Shown piece by piece: positions 18,152-26,883 of a DNA stretch of 64,000 bases. The position numbers were made by a program, and so were the translations under genes. Source of the stretch: Leeuwenhoekiella sp. MAR_2009_132 (GTDB taxonomy: Bacteria > Bacteroidota > Bacteroidia > Flavobacteriales > Flavobacteriaceae); NCBI RefSeq assembly GCF_000687915.1, contig NZ_JHZY01000002.1:1798001-1862000 (forward strand), read 5' to 3'. The notes beneath the pieces are model-generated. The model did not search any database. It saw only the letters and a list, made by a program, of their open reading frames with translations, and had not been told where the DNA came from. Position 1 is the stretch's first letter, and the number at the start of each line of letters is the position of its first letter.

Positions 18152-19745
18152 TTACTGTAAATCTGAAGTCTAAAGGATCTAAAGACTCAAACAACTTTGG
18201 AATTAAGGCTTCACCATATTCTAAATAAAACTCAGAAAAATTCATCACGCGCTCCTGTAAATTCTCAGCCGGGAATAAATCATTTTGAATAGCTGTAAAT
18301 CGCTGTATATGATCTCCTAATTTTTTCTTTTGAGCAGTTAATAAGCGCTTTTCTAAATTTTCTAAGCCTTTTAGCTGTTTAACTTCCTGGGCTTTTACAG
18401 CACCTAAAAAAGAAGCATCAGTTTGCTCTGCAATACTATATAACTCTTCAAACTGCTTAACTAAATGTTCTTTTTGTTTAGAAAAATCTACATCTATGTT
18501 TGATATTTTTCTAATTTTTCTATTTACAAGATCATTCTGCTTTAAGAAAATATCATCTATACTTAAATCAAGATTCGATAACTTTTGGGATTGCTTTTCG
18601 GTGATTAATAATGCAGAATTGCGCAACATTAATATCGGGAATTCAACACCTACTTTATCAAAAAATGATTTTAACTCCAGCCAATATGCAAGCTCTCCGC
18701 CACCACCTATATAGGCCAAGTTAGGCAAAATCACTTCCTGATACAATGGTCGCATAATCACATTAGGGCTAAATTGCTCTGGTGATTCTTCCAGTTTTTG
18801 CAATAGTTCTTCCTTAGAAAAAGTAAGTGCGGTATTATTCACATAAAAACTCCCATTCTTTTCTAAAATACGCTCTCTGGAATCTTTAGACATGTAGAAC
18901 AGATTAATTTCCCGTGCATTTACCTGTACCGGATATCCCTTATGTTCTAGTGCTTCAGCTTGTTTGGTGACGTATTTAAAAGAATGCTGCTCGAGTAGCT
19001 CCTGTTTCATAAAAGGTGCAAAAACCCGCTTTAAAGCACTATCGTTTCCATCTACGATAACCAGACCGTAGTCTCCAAAAAGACTGTGTGCCAGATAACG
19101 GGTAGCATCAGCAAGATTATCGTGCTTTATATATGCCTCTTCAAACAAATCACAAAGCTCCTTTGCCAGTTTAGTGGTACCCAATTCTGCGCAAATAAGT
19201 CCTAAAATAGTATCAAGGCCTTCCGTATTAAAGACTCCTACCGCTCCTTTATCATTATCCTGAGTATCCTCGCGATTCCATTGAATTTTTTTCCCGTGTA
19301 ATCTAAAATAATTGATCTCATCAAAATCGTGATCTTCAGTCGCCATCCAATAAACCGGAACAAAATCTGATGTAGGATACTGCTCTTTTAACTTCCGCGA
19401 AAGCGAAATTGTACTTATAATTTTATATAAAAAATAAAGTGGCCCGGTAAACAGATTAAGTTGGTGCCCCGTAGTTACTGTGTAAGTTTGCTCTTGACCG
19501 AGTAAATCTAATGCGCGATCAACAGATTCTGTAAGTTCTAAATGTGCATATTGTTGCCTTAAAGAGGAAACAAGAACGGCCCTGTTAGCTGCAGAAAATT
19601 GCTTGTTTTTAAGTTGCTTCTCAAAATTTTCTATCGTAGGAAAATTTGAATAGAAGTCATTTACAGCCTCGTTCTCATCGAGATAATCGCAAATAAGTTT
19701 TGAAAAATAACCGGTTTCTTTATAGGGAAGGTAATGAGTAGACAT
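18141..19745 (-). CDS. bshC: putative cysteine ligase BshC, bacillithiol biosynthesis
   Basis: This 534-residue cytosolic protein is of the BshC family, thought to add cysteine to glucosaminyl-malate to form bacillithiol. The nucleotidyl-transferase-like core carries TGHQLNLFTGPLYFLYK at 92-108, and VYWMATEDHDFDEINYF near 148-164 is diagnostic. The C-terminal third (about 400-490) is a long charged coiled coil, as in known BshC structures. The gene is convergent with the carotenoid operon, overlapping it by 11 bases, and divergent from the M14 peptidase gene. A -7 box lies at 19764-19771. Other bsh genes are not in this window. Confidence 0.9.
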   Translation of the reverse strand: MSTHYLPYKETGYFSKLICDYLDENEAVNDFYSNFPTIENFEKQLKNKQFSAANRAVLVSSLRQQYAHLELTESVDRALDLLGQEQTYTVTTGHQLNLFTGPLYFLYKIISTISLSRKLKEQYPTSDFVPVYWMATEDHDFDEINYFRLHGKKIQWNREDTQDNDKGAVGVFNTEGLDTILGLICAELGTTKLAKELCDLFEEAYIKHDNLADATRYLAHSLFGDYGLVIVDGNDSALKRVFAPFMKQELLEQHSFKYVTKQAEALEHKGYPVQVNAREINLFYMSKDSRERILEKNGSFYVNNTALTFSKEELLQKLEESPEQFSPNVIMRPLYQEVILPNLAYIGGGGELAYWLELKSFFDKVGVEFPILMLRNSALLITEKQSQKLSNLDLSIDDIFLKQNDLVNRKIRKISNIDVDFSKQKEHLVKQFEELYSIAEQTDASFLGAVKAQEVKQLKGLENLEKRLLTAQKKKLGDHIQRFTAIQNDLFPAENLQERVMNFSEFYLEYGEALIPKLFESLDPLDFRFTVITF

Positions 19746-19763
19746 TGAGTTTTATTTACGAAG

Positions 19764-19771
19764 CAAATTTA
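19764..19771 (-). promoter_or_regulatory. -7 promoter box of bshC
   Basis: On the minus strand this reads TAAATTTG, an exact TAnnTTTG match, 18 bases before the bshC start codon. The -33 element is not clear. The remaining part of this divergent 125-base gap shows no exact -7 box for the rightward M14 peptidase gene. Confidence 0.45.
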
Positions 19772-19870
19772 AAGGTATAGATGTGTTAAGCCCGCTAAAG
19801 TTACGTTAATTAGAAGATATGACTTTATATCTATTTTAGTAGATTTACGAATCAATAATGCTACGATCTT

Positions 19871-22351
19871 ATGAGAATTAAATCACTTATTCTTTCCTTT
19901 TTAATTACCTCTATCTGTTTTTCTCAAACTATTAAATCTCCTGAAGAATTTCTTGGTTATAAAATAGGTACTCAGTTTTCAAGACACGCAGATGTAGTAG
20001 CTTATTTTAATTATGTTGCTTCAAATTCAGACTGGGTAACCTTTAAAGAATATGGTAAAACAAATGAACGCAGACCACTTACCTATGCCGTAGTTACAAC
20101 ACCAGAAAATCAAACTAATATTGAAGCCATACGTACTAACCAGCTTAAAAATGCAGGTATTCAAGAAGGTACTGCAAAAGCTGATAAAGCTATAGTGTGG
20201 TTAAGCTATAATGTACACGGTAATGAAGCAAGCAGCACAGAAGCTGCTATGCTTACGCTATATGAATTAATCACAGCAAAGAAAGAGTGGCTTACCAATA
20301 CGGTGGTTTTAATAGATCCATGTATCAATCCAGATGGTCGAGACCGTTATGCTAACTGGTATAATAAAGTAAAAGCTACACCTTATGACACGAATCCCGA
20401 TGCTGCAGAACACAACGAGCCATGGCCGGGTGGAAGAGCAAATCATTATCTCTTTGATTTAAATCGTGATTGGGCCTGGGCTACTCAGGTTGAAACCCGC
20501 CAGCGATTAAAAGTATATAACAGCTGGATGCCCCATATACATGTAGATTTTCATGAACAGGGAATCAATGAACCTTATTATTTTGCCCCGGCAGCAGAAC
20601 CTTTTCACGATATTATCACCCCATTTCAAAGGGACTTTCAAACTCAGATAGGTACCAATCACGCCAAATATTTTGATAAAAATGGGTGGTTGTTTTTTAC
20701 CCGTGAACGTTTTGACTTATTATATCCCAGCTATGGAGACACCTACCCTACTTATACCGGTTCTATAGGGATGACTTACGAGCAAGCCGGAGGTGGAGCT
20801 GCAGGACTAGGTATACTAAAGGCTGATGGTTCTATTCTTACTTTAGTAGATCGTGTAGCTCACCATTTTACAACAGGAATTTCTACAGTAGAAATGGCTT
20901 CCGCTAATATTGAAAAATTAAATACGGAGTTTGCAAAATACTTTAGCAATTCTAACGTGGCTTACAAAAGTTTTACTGTCACCGGTGAAGAAGATCATCT
21001 AAAAGCGCTGGCAGATTTACTAGAGGTTCATACGATTAAATACAGGTATATAGGTGAAGGCAAGTCCACGGGTTATAACTATACCTCCGGAAAACAAGAA
21101 ACCCTAAATTATAAACGTGCAATACAAATAACTACAGATCAACCTAAAGGTAAACTGGTTCACGTACTTTTTGAACCCGAAGCTGCATTATCAACTCCAT
21201 TAACCTATGACATTACCGCGTGGAGTTTACCCTATGCATACGGCTTAAGTGCTGTAGGTAGTACAAAAGTATTAGCTAGCAGTACTGCAAATTCAATTTT
21301 AGCTGTGCAAAATGTAGCAGTGAAAAATGCTGCCGGATACCTTACAAAATGGAATAGTATGGCTGATGCAAAATTTTTAAGTGCATTAATACAGGCATCT
21401 ATTAAAGTGCGCTATTCTGAAAAAGCCTTTACTATTGAATCTGTAGATTATCCCGCAGGGACACTTATTATTACCAGAAGTGATAACAGAGGTCTAACAG
21501 ATTTTGACAACACACTTATCGAAATTGCAAATAAATACAGTCGCATTTTAAAACCTGCAACTACAAGCTTTGCCTCTGCCGGGCCCGATTTTGGCTCGCC
21601 AGACGTTAAACTAATAAATAACGTAAAAGTGGCTGTTTTAACCGGAGATCAAACATCTTCTTTAAGTTATGGTGCTACCTGGCAGTTTTTTGAACAACAA
21701 TTGCAGTATCCTGTAACCTCAATAGATGTGTCAGATATAGATCGCATAAATTGGTCAGAATATGATGTTTTGGTGATGCCTAACGGGCGCTATAGAATTT
21801 CTGAATCTTCTCTTTTAAATATAAAAGAATGGGTTCGTAAAGGTGGAAATTTAATTGCTATAGATGGCGCTTTGAAAGTGTTTGCAGGAGAAGAAGGTTT
21901 TGGACTTAAAGAATTTGAAGCAGACACTAAAAAAGAAACCGACTCATTAGCTGCAAAACTAATACCTTATGCAAACCGTGAAATGGAAAGTTCAAAAAAT
22001 CTAATTAGTGGTAGTATATTTAAAACTAATGTAGATCAGACCCATCCCTTGGCATTTGGCTATGCTGACACCTATTACAGTCTTAAAATAGGTGACGATG
22101 CTTACGCACTTCTTGACAACGGATACAATGTAGCTTATCTAGGAGACAATCCTGTAAGCACATCTGGTTTTGCAGGAAAAGATGCGCTGTCAAAATTAAA
22201 GAATAGCCTGATTTTTGGGGTTGAGCCCATAGGTCGTGGTAGCATTACCTATATGGTAGATGACCCGCTATTTAGAGCTTTCTGGGAAAATGGAAAGCTG
22301 TTTTTTGTAAATGCACTATTTATTAATAATCCTAATAACTACCGTAACTAA
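19871..22351 (+). CDS. M14-family zinc carboxypeptidase, secreted
   Basis: The protein is an exported zinc metallopeptidase of the M14 (carboxypeptidase A) clan. It has 826 residues and a signal peptide (about 1-19, ending CFSQT). Zinc ligands are His116 and Glu119 in HGNE, with the third histidine among HIHVDFHEQG at 222-231. PDGRDRYANWYN near 154-165 and FDLNRDWAW near 195-203 are substrate-site blocks, and GMTYEQAGGGAAG near 299-311 holds the probable catalytic glutamate. Residues from about 570 onward resemble a class I glutamine amidotransferase-like fold (VAVLTGD, YDVLVMPNG, GGNLIAIDG), which is usual in this Bacteroidota subfamily. It overlaps the following MscS gene by 41 bases. Confidence 0.9.
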   Translation: MRIKSLILSFLITSICFSQTIKSPEEFLGYKIGTQFSRHADVVAYFNYVASNSDWVTFKEYGKTNERRPLTYAVVTTPENQTNIEAIRTNQLKNAGIQEGTAKADKAIVWLSYNVHGNEASSTEAAMLTLYELITAKKEWLTNTVVLIDPCINPDGRDRYANWYNKVKATPYDTNPDAAEHNEPWPGGRANHYLFDLNRDWAWATQVETRQRLKVYNSWMPHIHVDFHEQGINEPYYFAPAAEPFHDIITPFQRDFQTQIGTNHAKYFDKNGWLFFTRERFDLLYPSYGDTYPTYTGSIGMTYEQAGGGAAGLGILKADGSILTLVDRVAHHFTTGISTVEMASANIEKLNTEFAKYFSNSNVAYKSFTVTGEEDHLKALADLLEVHTIKYRYIGEGKSTGYNYTSGKQETLNYKRAIQITTDQPKGKLVHVLFEPEAALSTPLTYDITAWSLPYAYGLSAVGSTKVLASSTANSILAVQNVAVKNAAGYLTKWNSMADAKFLSALIQASIKVRYSEKAFTIESVDYPAGTLIITRSDNRGLTDFDNTLIEIANKYSRILKPATTSFASAGPDFGSPDVKLINNVKVAVLTGDQTSSLSYGATWQFFEQQLQYPVTSIDVSDIDRINWSEYDVLVMPNGRYRISESSLLNIKEWVRKGGNLIAIDGALKVFAGEEGFGLKEFEADTKKETDSLAAKLIPYANREMESSKNLISGSIFKTNVDQTHPLAFGYADTYYSLKIGDDAYALLDNGYNVAYLGDNPVSTSGFAGKDALSKLKNSLIFGVEPIGRGSITYMVDDPLFRAFWENGKLFFVNALFINNPNNYRN

Positions 22352-22934
22352 ATTGATACTTTCAACCTTAGAGCTTAAAATACTGGAGAGTTTAATTCTC
22401 CTGGCCGTGCTACTACTAATAAGATACACCGTTTCTAAACTTGTGGTGAGGCGATATCTCCGTGCTAACTTTGACATAACCCGTAAGCAAATAACCATTA
22501 AACTCTTAAACACCCTGTTCTTTGTAGTTCTTGGTTTTTGTCTTGCTGTAATCTGGGGGCTTTCAGGAGCAGATGTTATTGCAGGCATTGGTTCTGTAGT
22601 TACGATTTTAGGAGTTGCCTTTTTTGCACAGTGGTCATTGTTAAGCAATATCACATCAGGATTGATTCTATTTTTTAACCACCCGCTAAAAATTGGTGAT
22701 TATGTTGAGATTGTAGATAAAGATTTCCCAATGGCAGGGCGTGTAGAGAATATAACCTTATTCTTTTTACACCTGCGGAATAAAGACAATCATGTATACA
22801 CCCTTGCAAATACAATTGTAGCTCAAAAAACAATGCGTATTATGAAACCCGAAGAATACTTTGAGGAAATGGAACAACTTGAAGAGGAAAAGGAAAACAA
22901 AAACAGACCCGGAGAAGAATCTGCTATAGACTAA
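22311..22934 (+). CDS. small mechanosensitive channel of the MscS family
   Basis: The 207-residue protein has three hydrophobic segments (about 2-36, 62-86, 88-116) followed by a short MscS beta-domain (residues 120-150: LKIGDYVEIVDKDFPMAGRV). The pore-lining helix carries the alternating Gly/Ala pattern GADVIAGIGSVVTILGVAFFAQ. The charged tail (EEYFEEMEQLEEEKENKN) ends the protein, and the alpha/beta C-terminal domain of typical MscS is missing. It overlaps the M14 gene by 41 bases; a TTG at 22353 is an alternative start that removes the overlap but shortens the first helix. It is followed by the M16 peptidase gene after 3 bases. Such channels release solutes under osmotic downshock. Confidence 0.85.
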   Translation: MHYLLIILITTVTKLILSTLELKILESLILLAVLLLIRYTVSKLVVRRYLRANFDITRKQITIKLLNTLFFVVLGFCLAVIWGLSGADVIAGIGSVVTILGVAFFAQWSLLSNITSGLILFFNHPLKIGDYVEIVDKDFPMAGRVENITLFFLHLRNKDNHVYTLANTIVAQKTMRIMKPEEYFEEMEQLEEEKENKNRPGEESAID

Positions 22935-22937
22935 TTT

Positions 22938-25793
22938 ATGAAAAAATACCTTATTTGTTTAAGCCTGATAACACTAGCTTTAGCTTCGTGTGACACTAAA
23001 AAAACCGAAGTTACTAACACTCAGGAATCAACACAATTTCAAGTTGATTATGAGTCTTATACCTTAGAAAATGGTCTTACTGTAATTTTACATAAAGACT
23101 CATCAGATCCTGTAGTGGCTGTAGCTTTAACAGCTCACGTGGGCTCTGCTCGAGAGAAAGAAGGGCGTACCGGTTTTGCACATTTATTTGAGCACTTACT
23201 GTTTCTTGAATCTGAGAACCTTGGAAAAGGCGGCCTTGATAAAATGAGTGCGCGCGTAGGTGGTAGTGGTGCAAACGGATCTACAAATAGAGACCGTACA
23301 AACTATTTTCAGACAGTTCCTAATGATGCACTGGAGAAAATGATTTGGGCAGAAGCAGACAAGTTGGGCTATTTTATAAATACGGTAACTGAGCCGGTAT
23401 TGGCCAAAGAAAAGCAAGTCGTTAAGAATGAAAAACGACAGAGTTATGATAACCGTCCGTACGGACATCAGAGTTATGTGATTCATAAAAATTTATATCC
23501 AAAAGATCATCCGTACAACTGGCAGGTGATAGGTTCTCTTGAAGATTTGCAAAATGCAACTTTAGCAGATGTAAAAGAGTTTTATAATCGCTGGTATGTA
23601 CCTAACAATGTAACCTTAACCATTGCCGGGGACTTTGATACCGCTGAAGCAAAAGAATGGATTAATAAATATTTTGGAGAAATTCCTAAAGGTGAAGAGG
23701 TAACACCTATTGAAAAACGTATTCCTGTATTAACCGAAACTAAGAATCTCTATTACGAAGATAACTTTGCAAGACTTCCACAACTTACGATGACGTGGCC
23801 TGCCGCTGCAGAATACACTAAAGATTCTTATGCGTTAGAGGTATTAGCCAATTATTTATCTAACGGAAAAAAGGCACCCCTAAACACGGTTTTAGTAGAT
23901 GACCTGCAGATCGCTTCTAATCCTTCTTTACGCTACTCTGGTTCTGAGCTTTCGGGAGAAATCACATTAAGTGTACGAGCAAATGCTGGTGTTGATCTTG
24001 ATTCTGTACAAATAGGAATCGAAAAAGCATTCTCAGAATTTGAAAAGAATGGAATAGCAGACCTCGATTTAGAACGCATTAAAGCAACCCAGGAAACCCG
24101 TTTTTATAACAGCTTAAGTAGTGTTTTAGGAAAAGGATTTCAACTTGCTCAATATCAAATTTTTGCTGGTAACCCCGGCTATATAAACGATGACCTTAAA
24201 CAAATTCAGTCTGTAACTGTAGAAGATGTAAAGGCTGTTTATAAAACTTATATTAAAAACAAAAACTATATAACAACCAGCTTTGTACCTAAAGGTGAAG
24301 CTGTTTTGGCGCTTGCAAATGCAATTCCTGCTGAAGTTGAAGAAGAACAAATCGTAAATGGTGCAGAAGAAACGTTTGACCCTTCATTGGTTGCTGAGTA
24401 TGATCGTACACCATCTTCTTTTGATCGCAGCATAGAGCCGGAATATGGCAAAACGCCACAACTTAAAGTTCCTGATGTTTGGATGGATGACTTAGAGAAT
24501 GGTCTTAAAATTTATGGTATTGAAAATACAGAAGTACCACTTGTAAATTTTTCATTTACTATAGAAGGCGGTCTGTTGACTGAGGCTTCAACTAAAGGCG
24601 GTGTCGCTAATTTAACGGCGGGATTACTTACAAAAGGAACGCAGTCTAAAACCACAGCAGAATTAGAAGAAGCCCTCGATTTATTAGGCGCATCTATTTT
24701 TCTAAGAACGGGACAGGAAGCGACAACGCTAACCGGTATTACCCTAGCACGTAATTTTGATAAAACGATGTCACTGGTTTCTGAAATTCTTGTACAACCC
24801 CGTTGGGATTCTACTGAATTTGAACTGGAAAAAAAGAAAATTCTCACCCGCCTTGAACAACAAAAAGGAGATCCCGGGAGTATTGCAGATCTGGTATTTG
24901 CTAAAGCAGTTTATGGTAAAGATCACGTGCTTGCTAAAAATAATTTAGGAACTACAGAATCTGTAAAAGCGCTTCAACTTAAAGATTTAAAAGATTATTA
25001 CGCAACTCTTGTTCCTAACCTAACACGCATTGAAGTTGTAGGAAATCTGGGTAAGGCTAAAATCGTAGCTACTTTAGATAAAGTTTTGCAAAACTGGAAA
25101 TCTAAAGAAATTACCATCTCAAAACCGCAAATAAATCAGCATATAGAGAAACCCATTATCTATTTTCTTGATGTACCTAATGCAAAACAATCGCAGTTGC
25201 GTTTTGGGTATTTGGCATTGGCTGCTAATGACCCCGATTATTTACCGGCTCAAATGATGAATTATCGTCTGGGTGGTGGTGGCTTTGCTAGTGAACTCAC
25301 CCAAATGTTACGCGAAACTAAAGGATACACCTATGGGGTTCGCTCTCGTTTTGAAGGATCTGCCTTACCGGGTCCATTTATGATTTCTAGCGGTGTACGA
25401 AGTAATGTAACTGCAGAAAGTACACAACTCGTTCGTAATATTATGAATGCTTATGCCGAAGATTTTAATGAGAAAGACCTTGAGCTTACTAAAGGCTATT
25501 TTCTTAAAAGCGGTGCGCGTAACTTTGAAACCCCTTCAGCTAAATTGGTTTATTTAGATGAAATCGCTACGCTTAATTTTAAACCTGATTATATTTTAAA
25601 ACAGCAGGAAACAATAAAAAACATCACACTACCCGAAATTAAAGCATTGGCCAAAGAATATGCAGATCCTTCAAAACTAATTTATGTGATTGTAGGTGAT
25701 GCAAAAACACAGCTTAAAAAAGTACAGGATATGGGACTTGAGGTACAGCTTGTAGATGAAAACCTGGAACTACAAATGCCTTTAAAAAAATAG
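22938..25793 (+). CDS. M16-family zinc peptidase (pitrilysin/processing-peptidase type), lipoprotein
   Basis: This 951-residue protein contains two M16 units. The N-terminus is a lipoprotein signal (ITLALASC, Cys18), so it is anchored in an envelope membrane. The first unit has the inverted zinc motif HLFEH (82-86) and the distal glutamate region KEKQVVKNEKRQSYDNRPYG, so it should be catalytic. The second unit (about 510-930) lacks HxxEH at the equivalent place (GGVANLTAGLLTKGTQS) and acts as the inactive partner lobe, with the expected substrate loop near YRLGGGGFASELTQMLRE. It is the last gene of the M14-MscS-M16 operon. An A/T-rich hairpin at 25818-25853 probably terminates it. Confidence 0.93.
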   Translation: MKKYLICLSLITLALASCDTKKTEVTNTQESTQFQVDYESYTLENGLTVILHKDSSDPVVAVALTAHVGSAREKEGRTGFAHLFEHLLFLESENLGKGGLDKMSARVGGSGANGSTNRDRTNYFQTVPNDALEKMIWAEADKLGYFINTVTEPVLAKEKQVVKNEKRQSYDNRPYGHQSYVIHKNLYPKDHPYNWQVIGSLEDLQNATLADVKEFYNRWYVPNNVTLTIAGDFDTAEAKEWINKYFGEIPKGEEVTPIEKRIPVLTETKNLYYEDNFARLPQLTMTWPAAAEYTKDSYALEVLANYLSNGKKAPLNTVLVDDLQIASNPSLRYSGSELSGEITLSVRANAGVDLDSVQIGIEKAFSEFEKNGIADLDLERIKATQETRFYNSLSSVLGKGFQLAQYQIFAGNPGYINDDLKQIQSVTVEDVKAVYKTYIKNKNYITTSFVPKGEAVLALANAIPAEVEEEQIVNGAEETFDPSLVAEYDRTPSSFDRSIEPEYGKTPQLKVPDVWMDDLENGLKIYGIENTEVPLVNFSFTIEGGLLTEASTKGGVANLTAGLLTKGTQSKTTAELEEALDLLGASIFLRTGQEATTLTGITLARNFDKTMSLVSEILVQPRWDSTEFELEKKKILTRLEQQKGDPGSIADLVFAKAVYGKDHVLAKNNLGTTESVKALQLKDLKDYYATLVPNLTRIEVVGNLGKAKIVATLDKVLQNWKSKEITISKPQINQHIEKPIIYFLDVPNAKQSQLRFGYLALAANDPDYLPAQMMNYRLGGGGFASELTQMLRETKGYTYGVRSRFEGSALPGPFMISSGVRSNVTAESTQLVRNIMNAYAEDFNEKDLELTKGYFLKSGARNFETPSAKLVYLDEIATLNFKPDYILKQQETIKNITLPEIKALAKEYADPSKLIYVIVGDAKTQLKKVQDMGLEVQLVDENLELQMPLKK

Positions 25794-25807
25794 TTTCAAG
25801 AAACATA

Positions 25808-25815
25808 TACTTTTG
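25808..25815 (+). promoter_or_regulatory. -7 promoter box before the CarboxypepD_reg-like gene
   Basis: TACTTTTG is an exact TAnnTTTG match 46 bases before the ATG at 25862. A transcript started here would carry the hairpin at 25818-25853 in its leader. No good -33 element is visible. Confidence 0.4.
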
Positions 25816-25817
25816 AA

Positions 25818-25853
25818 AACTATTATTGTAGTTTTATAACTATAATAATAGTT
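25818..25853 (+). terminator. A/T-rich hairpin with U-tract, terminator and possible leader structure
   Basis: Arms AACTATTATTGTAGTT (25818-25833) and AACTATAATAATAGTT (25838-25853) pair at 15 of 16 positions, with a G-U at the other, around a 4-base loop TTAT. TTTATTT follows. It lies 24 bases after the M16 stop codon and ends 8 bases before the next ATG. It therefore serves as a terminator and would also sit in the leader of the next gene. Confidence 0.6.
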
Positions 25854-25861
25854 TTTATTTA

Positions 25862-26860
25862 ATGAAGGTTTTTTGGTTTTTAGTCCTACTTGTTTCAGTT
25901 ACAGGTTTTAGTCAGTCGAGATTAAGCGGCTCTGTCTATAGCGCTAAAGACTCCACTGCTCTGGAAGCGGTTTCAATCTACTTTGACGGTACCACTTTGG
26001 GCACCATCACAAATAAAGAAGGTCATTACGCTATTTCAATTGAAGCAGGCATAAAAAGTCCGTTAGTGATTAGTATGATAGGTTATGCACCTGTTTATGT
26101 ATCTGATTACTTTAATACAAATGGAAGCATTCCTGCTATTTATTTAATTGAGAATACAGAACAGCTTGATGCTGTTTATTTAGAGAATGATGACTGGTCT
26201 CGTAAACGCAAGCTCAATGTATTTAGAAAAGAATTTTTAGGCAACTCTCCGGAAGCGCTTCAATGTAAAATACTTAATGAAGATGCGATACGATTACATT
26301 ACAGCAAATCGAACATGCAATTAACTGCCTGGTCTAATGAACCCTTAACTATTCAGAATAAATTTTTAGGATATACCGTTCAATATACGTTAACTGATTT
26401 CTCTGTAGATTTTGAGAAAAGCCTTACTTCCGGGATTCAATATGTAACTCTCGTATATGCTGAAGGATTCACTTTTTATAGAGAATTAAAAAACCGACCC
26501 AAGCGCAGGTATTTAAAAAATAGAGAAAATTCATATTCCGGATCTACCCTACATTTTATGCGATCTTTAGCTCAGGAGCAGCTTGTAGAAAATAAGTTTA
26601 AAATGTTCTATAAAAGCTTTGAGATTCCTCCCTACTCGCGTATTAATCTTAAAAAAGAAGGTGAGTTTATGCAGGTAGCACTTTCCGTAGAAAAACTGAG
26701 TATTTTATTTGATAATGAAGAGCAGTCTTTTATTCAAGCAAAAACGCCTTTTATAATTGATGCTTTTGGTAATCATTCTCCGGCAACAGCTATAACTATG
26801 GGTGGAGCTATGTCCCAACAAAGATTTGCTTTTATGCTTCCGCTAGATTATAAATTATAA
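25862..26860 (+). CDS. secreted CarboxypepD_reg-like domain protein
   Basis: This 332-residue protein has a signal peptide (about 1-17, VTGFSQS) and then a single beta-sandwich CarboxypepD_reg-like domain (residues about 20-105: LSGSVYSAKDSTALEAVSIY ... TNKEGHYAISIE ... LVISMIGYAP). This is the domain found at the N-terminus of TonB-dependent receptors. The remaining 220 residues have no motif I recognise. There is no barrel, so it is probably a periplasmic or outer-membrane-associated protein. It has its own possible promoter and is convergent with rimO, 23 bases away. The function is unknown; a second protein of the same general type is at 35071-36021. Confidence 0.75.
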   Translation: MKVFWFLVLLVSVTGFSQSRLSGSVYSAKDSTALEAVSIYFDGTTLGTITNKEGHYAISIEAGIKSPLVISMIGYAPVYVSDYFNTNGSIPAIYLIENTEQLDAVYLENDDWSRKRKLNVFRKEFLGNSPEALQCKILNEDAIRLHYSKSNMQLTAWSNEPLTIQNKFLGYTVQYTLTDFSVDFEKSLTSGIQYVTLVYAEGFTFYRELKNRPKRRYLKNRENSYSGSTLHFMRSLAQEQLVENKFKMFYKSFEIPPYSRINLKKEGEFMQVALSVEKLSILFDNEEQSFIQAKTPFIIDAFGNHSPATAITMGGAMSQQRFAFMLPLDYKL

Positions 26861-26883
26861 AAGCCATTAATTTTGTAACCAAT

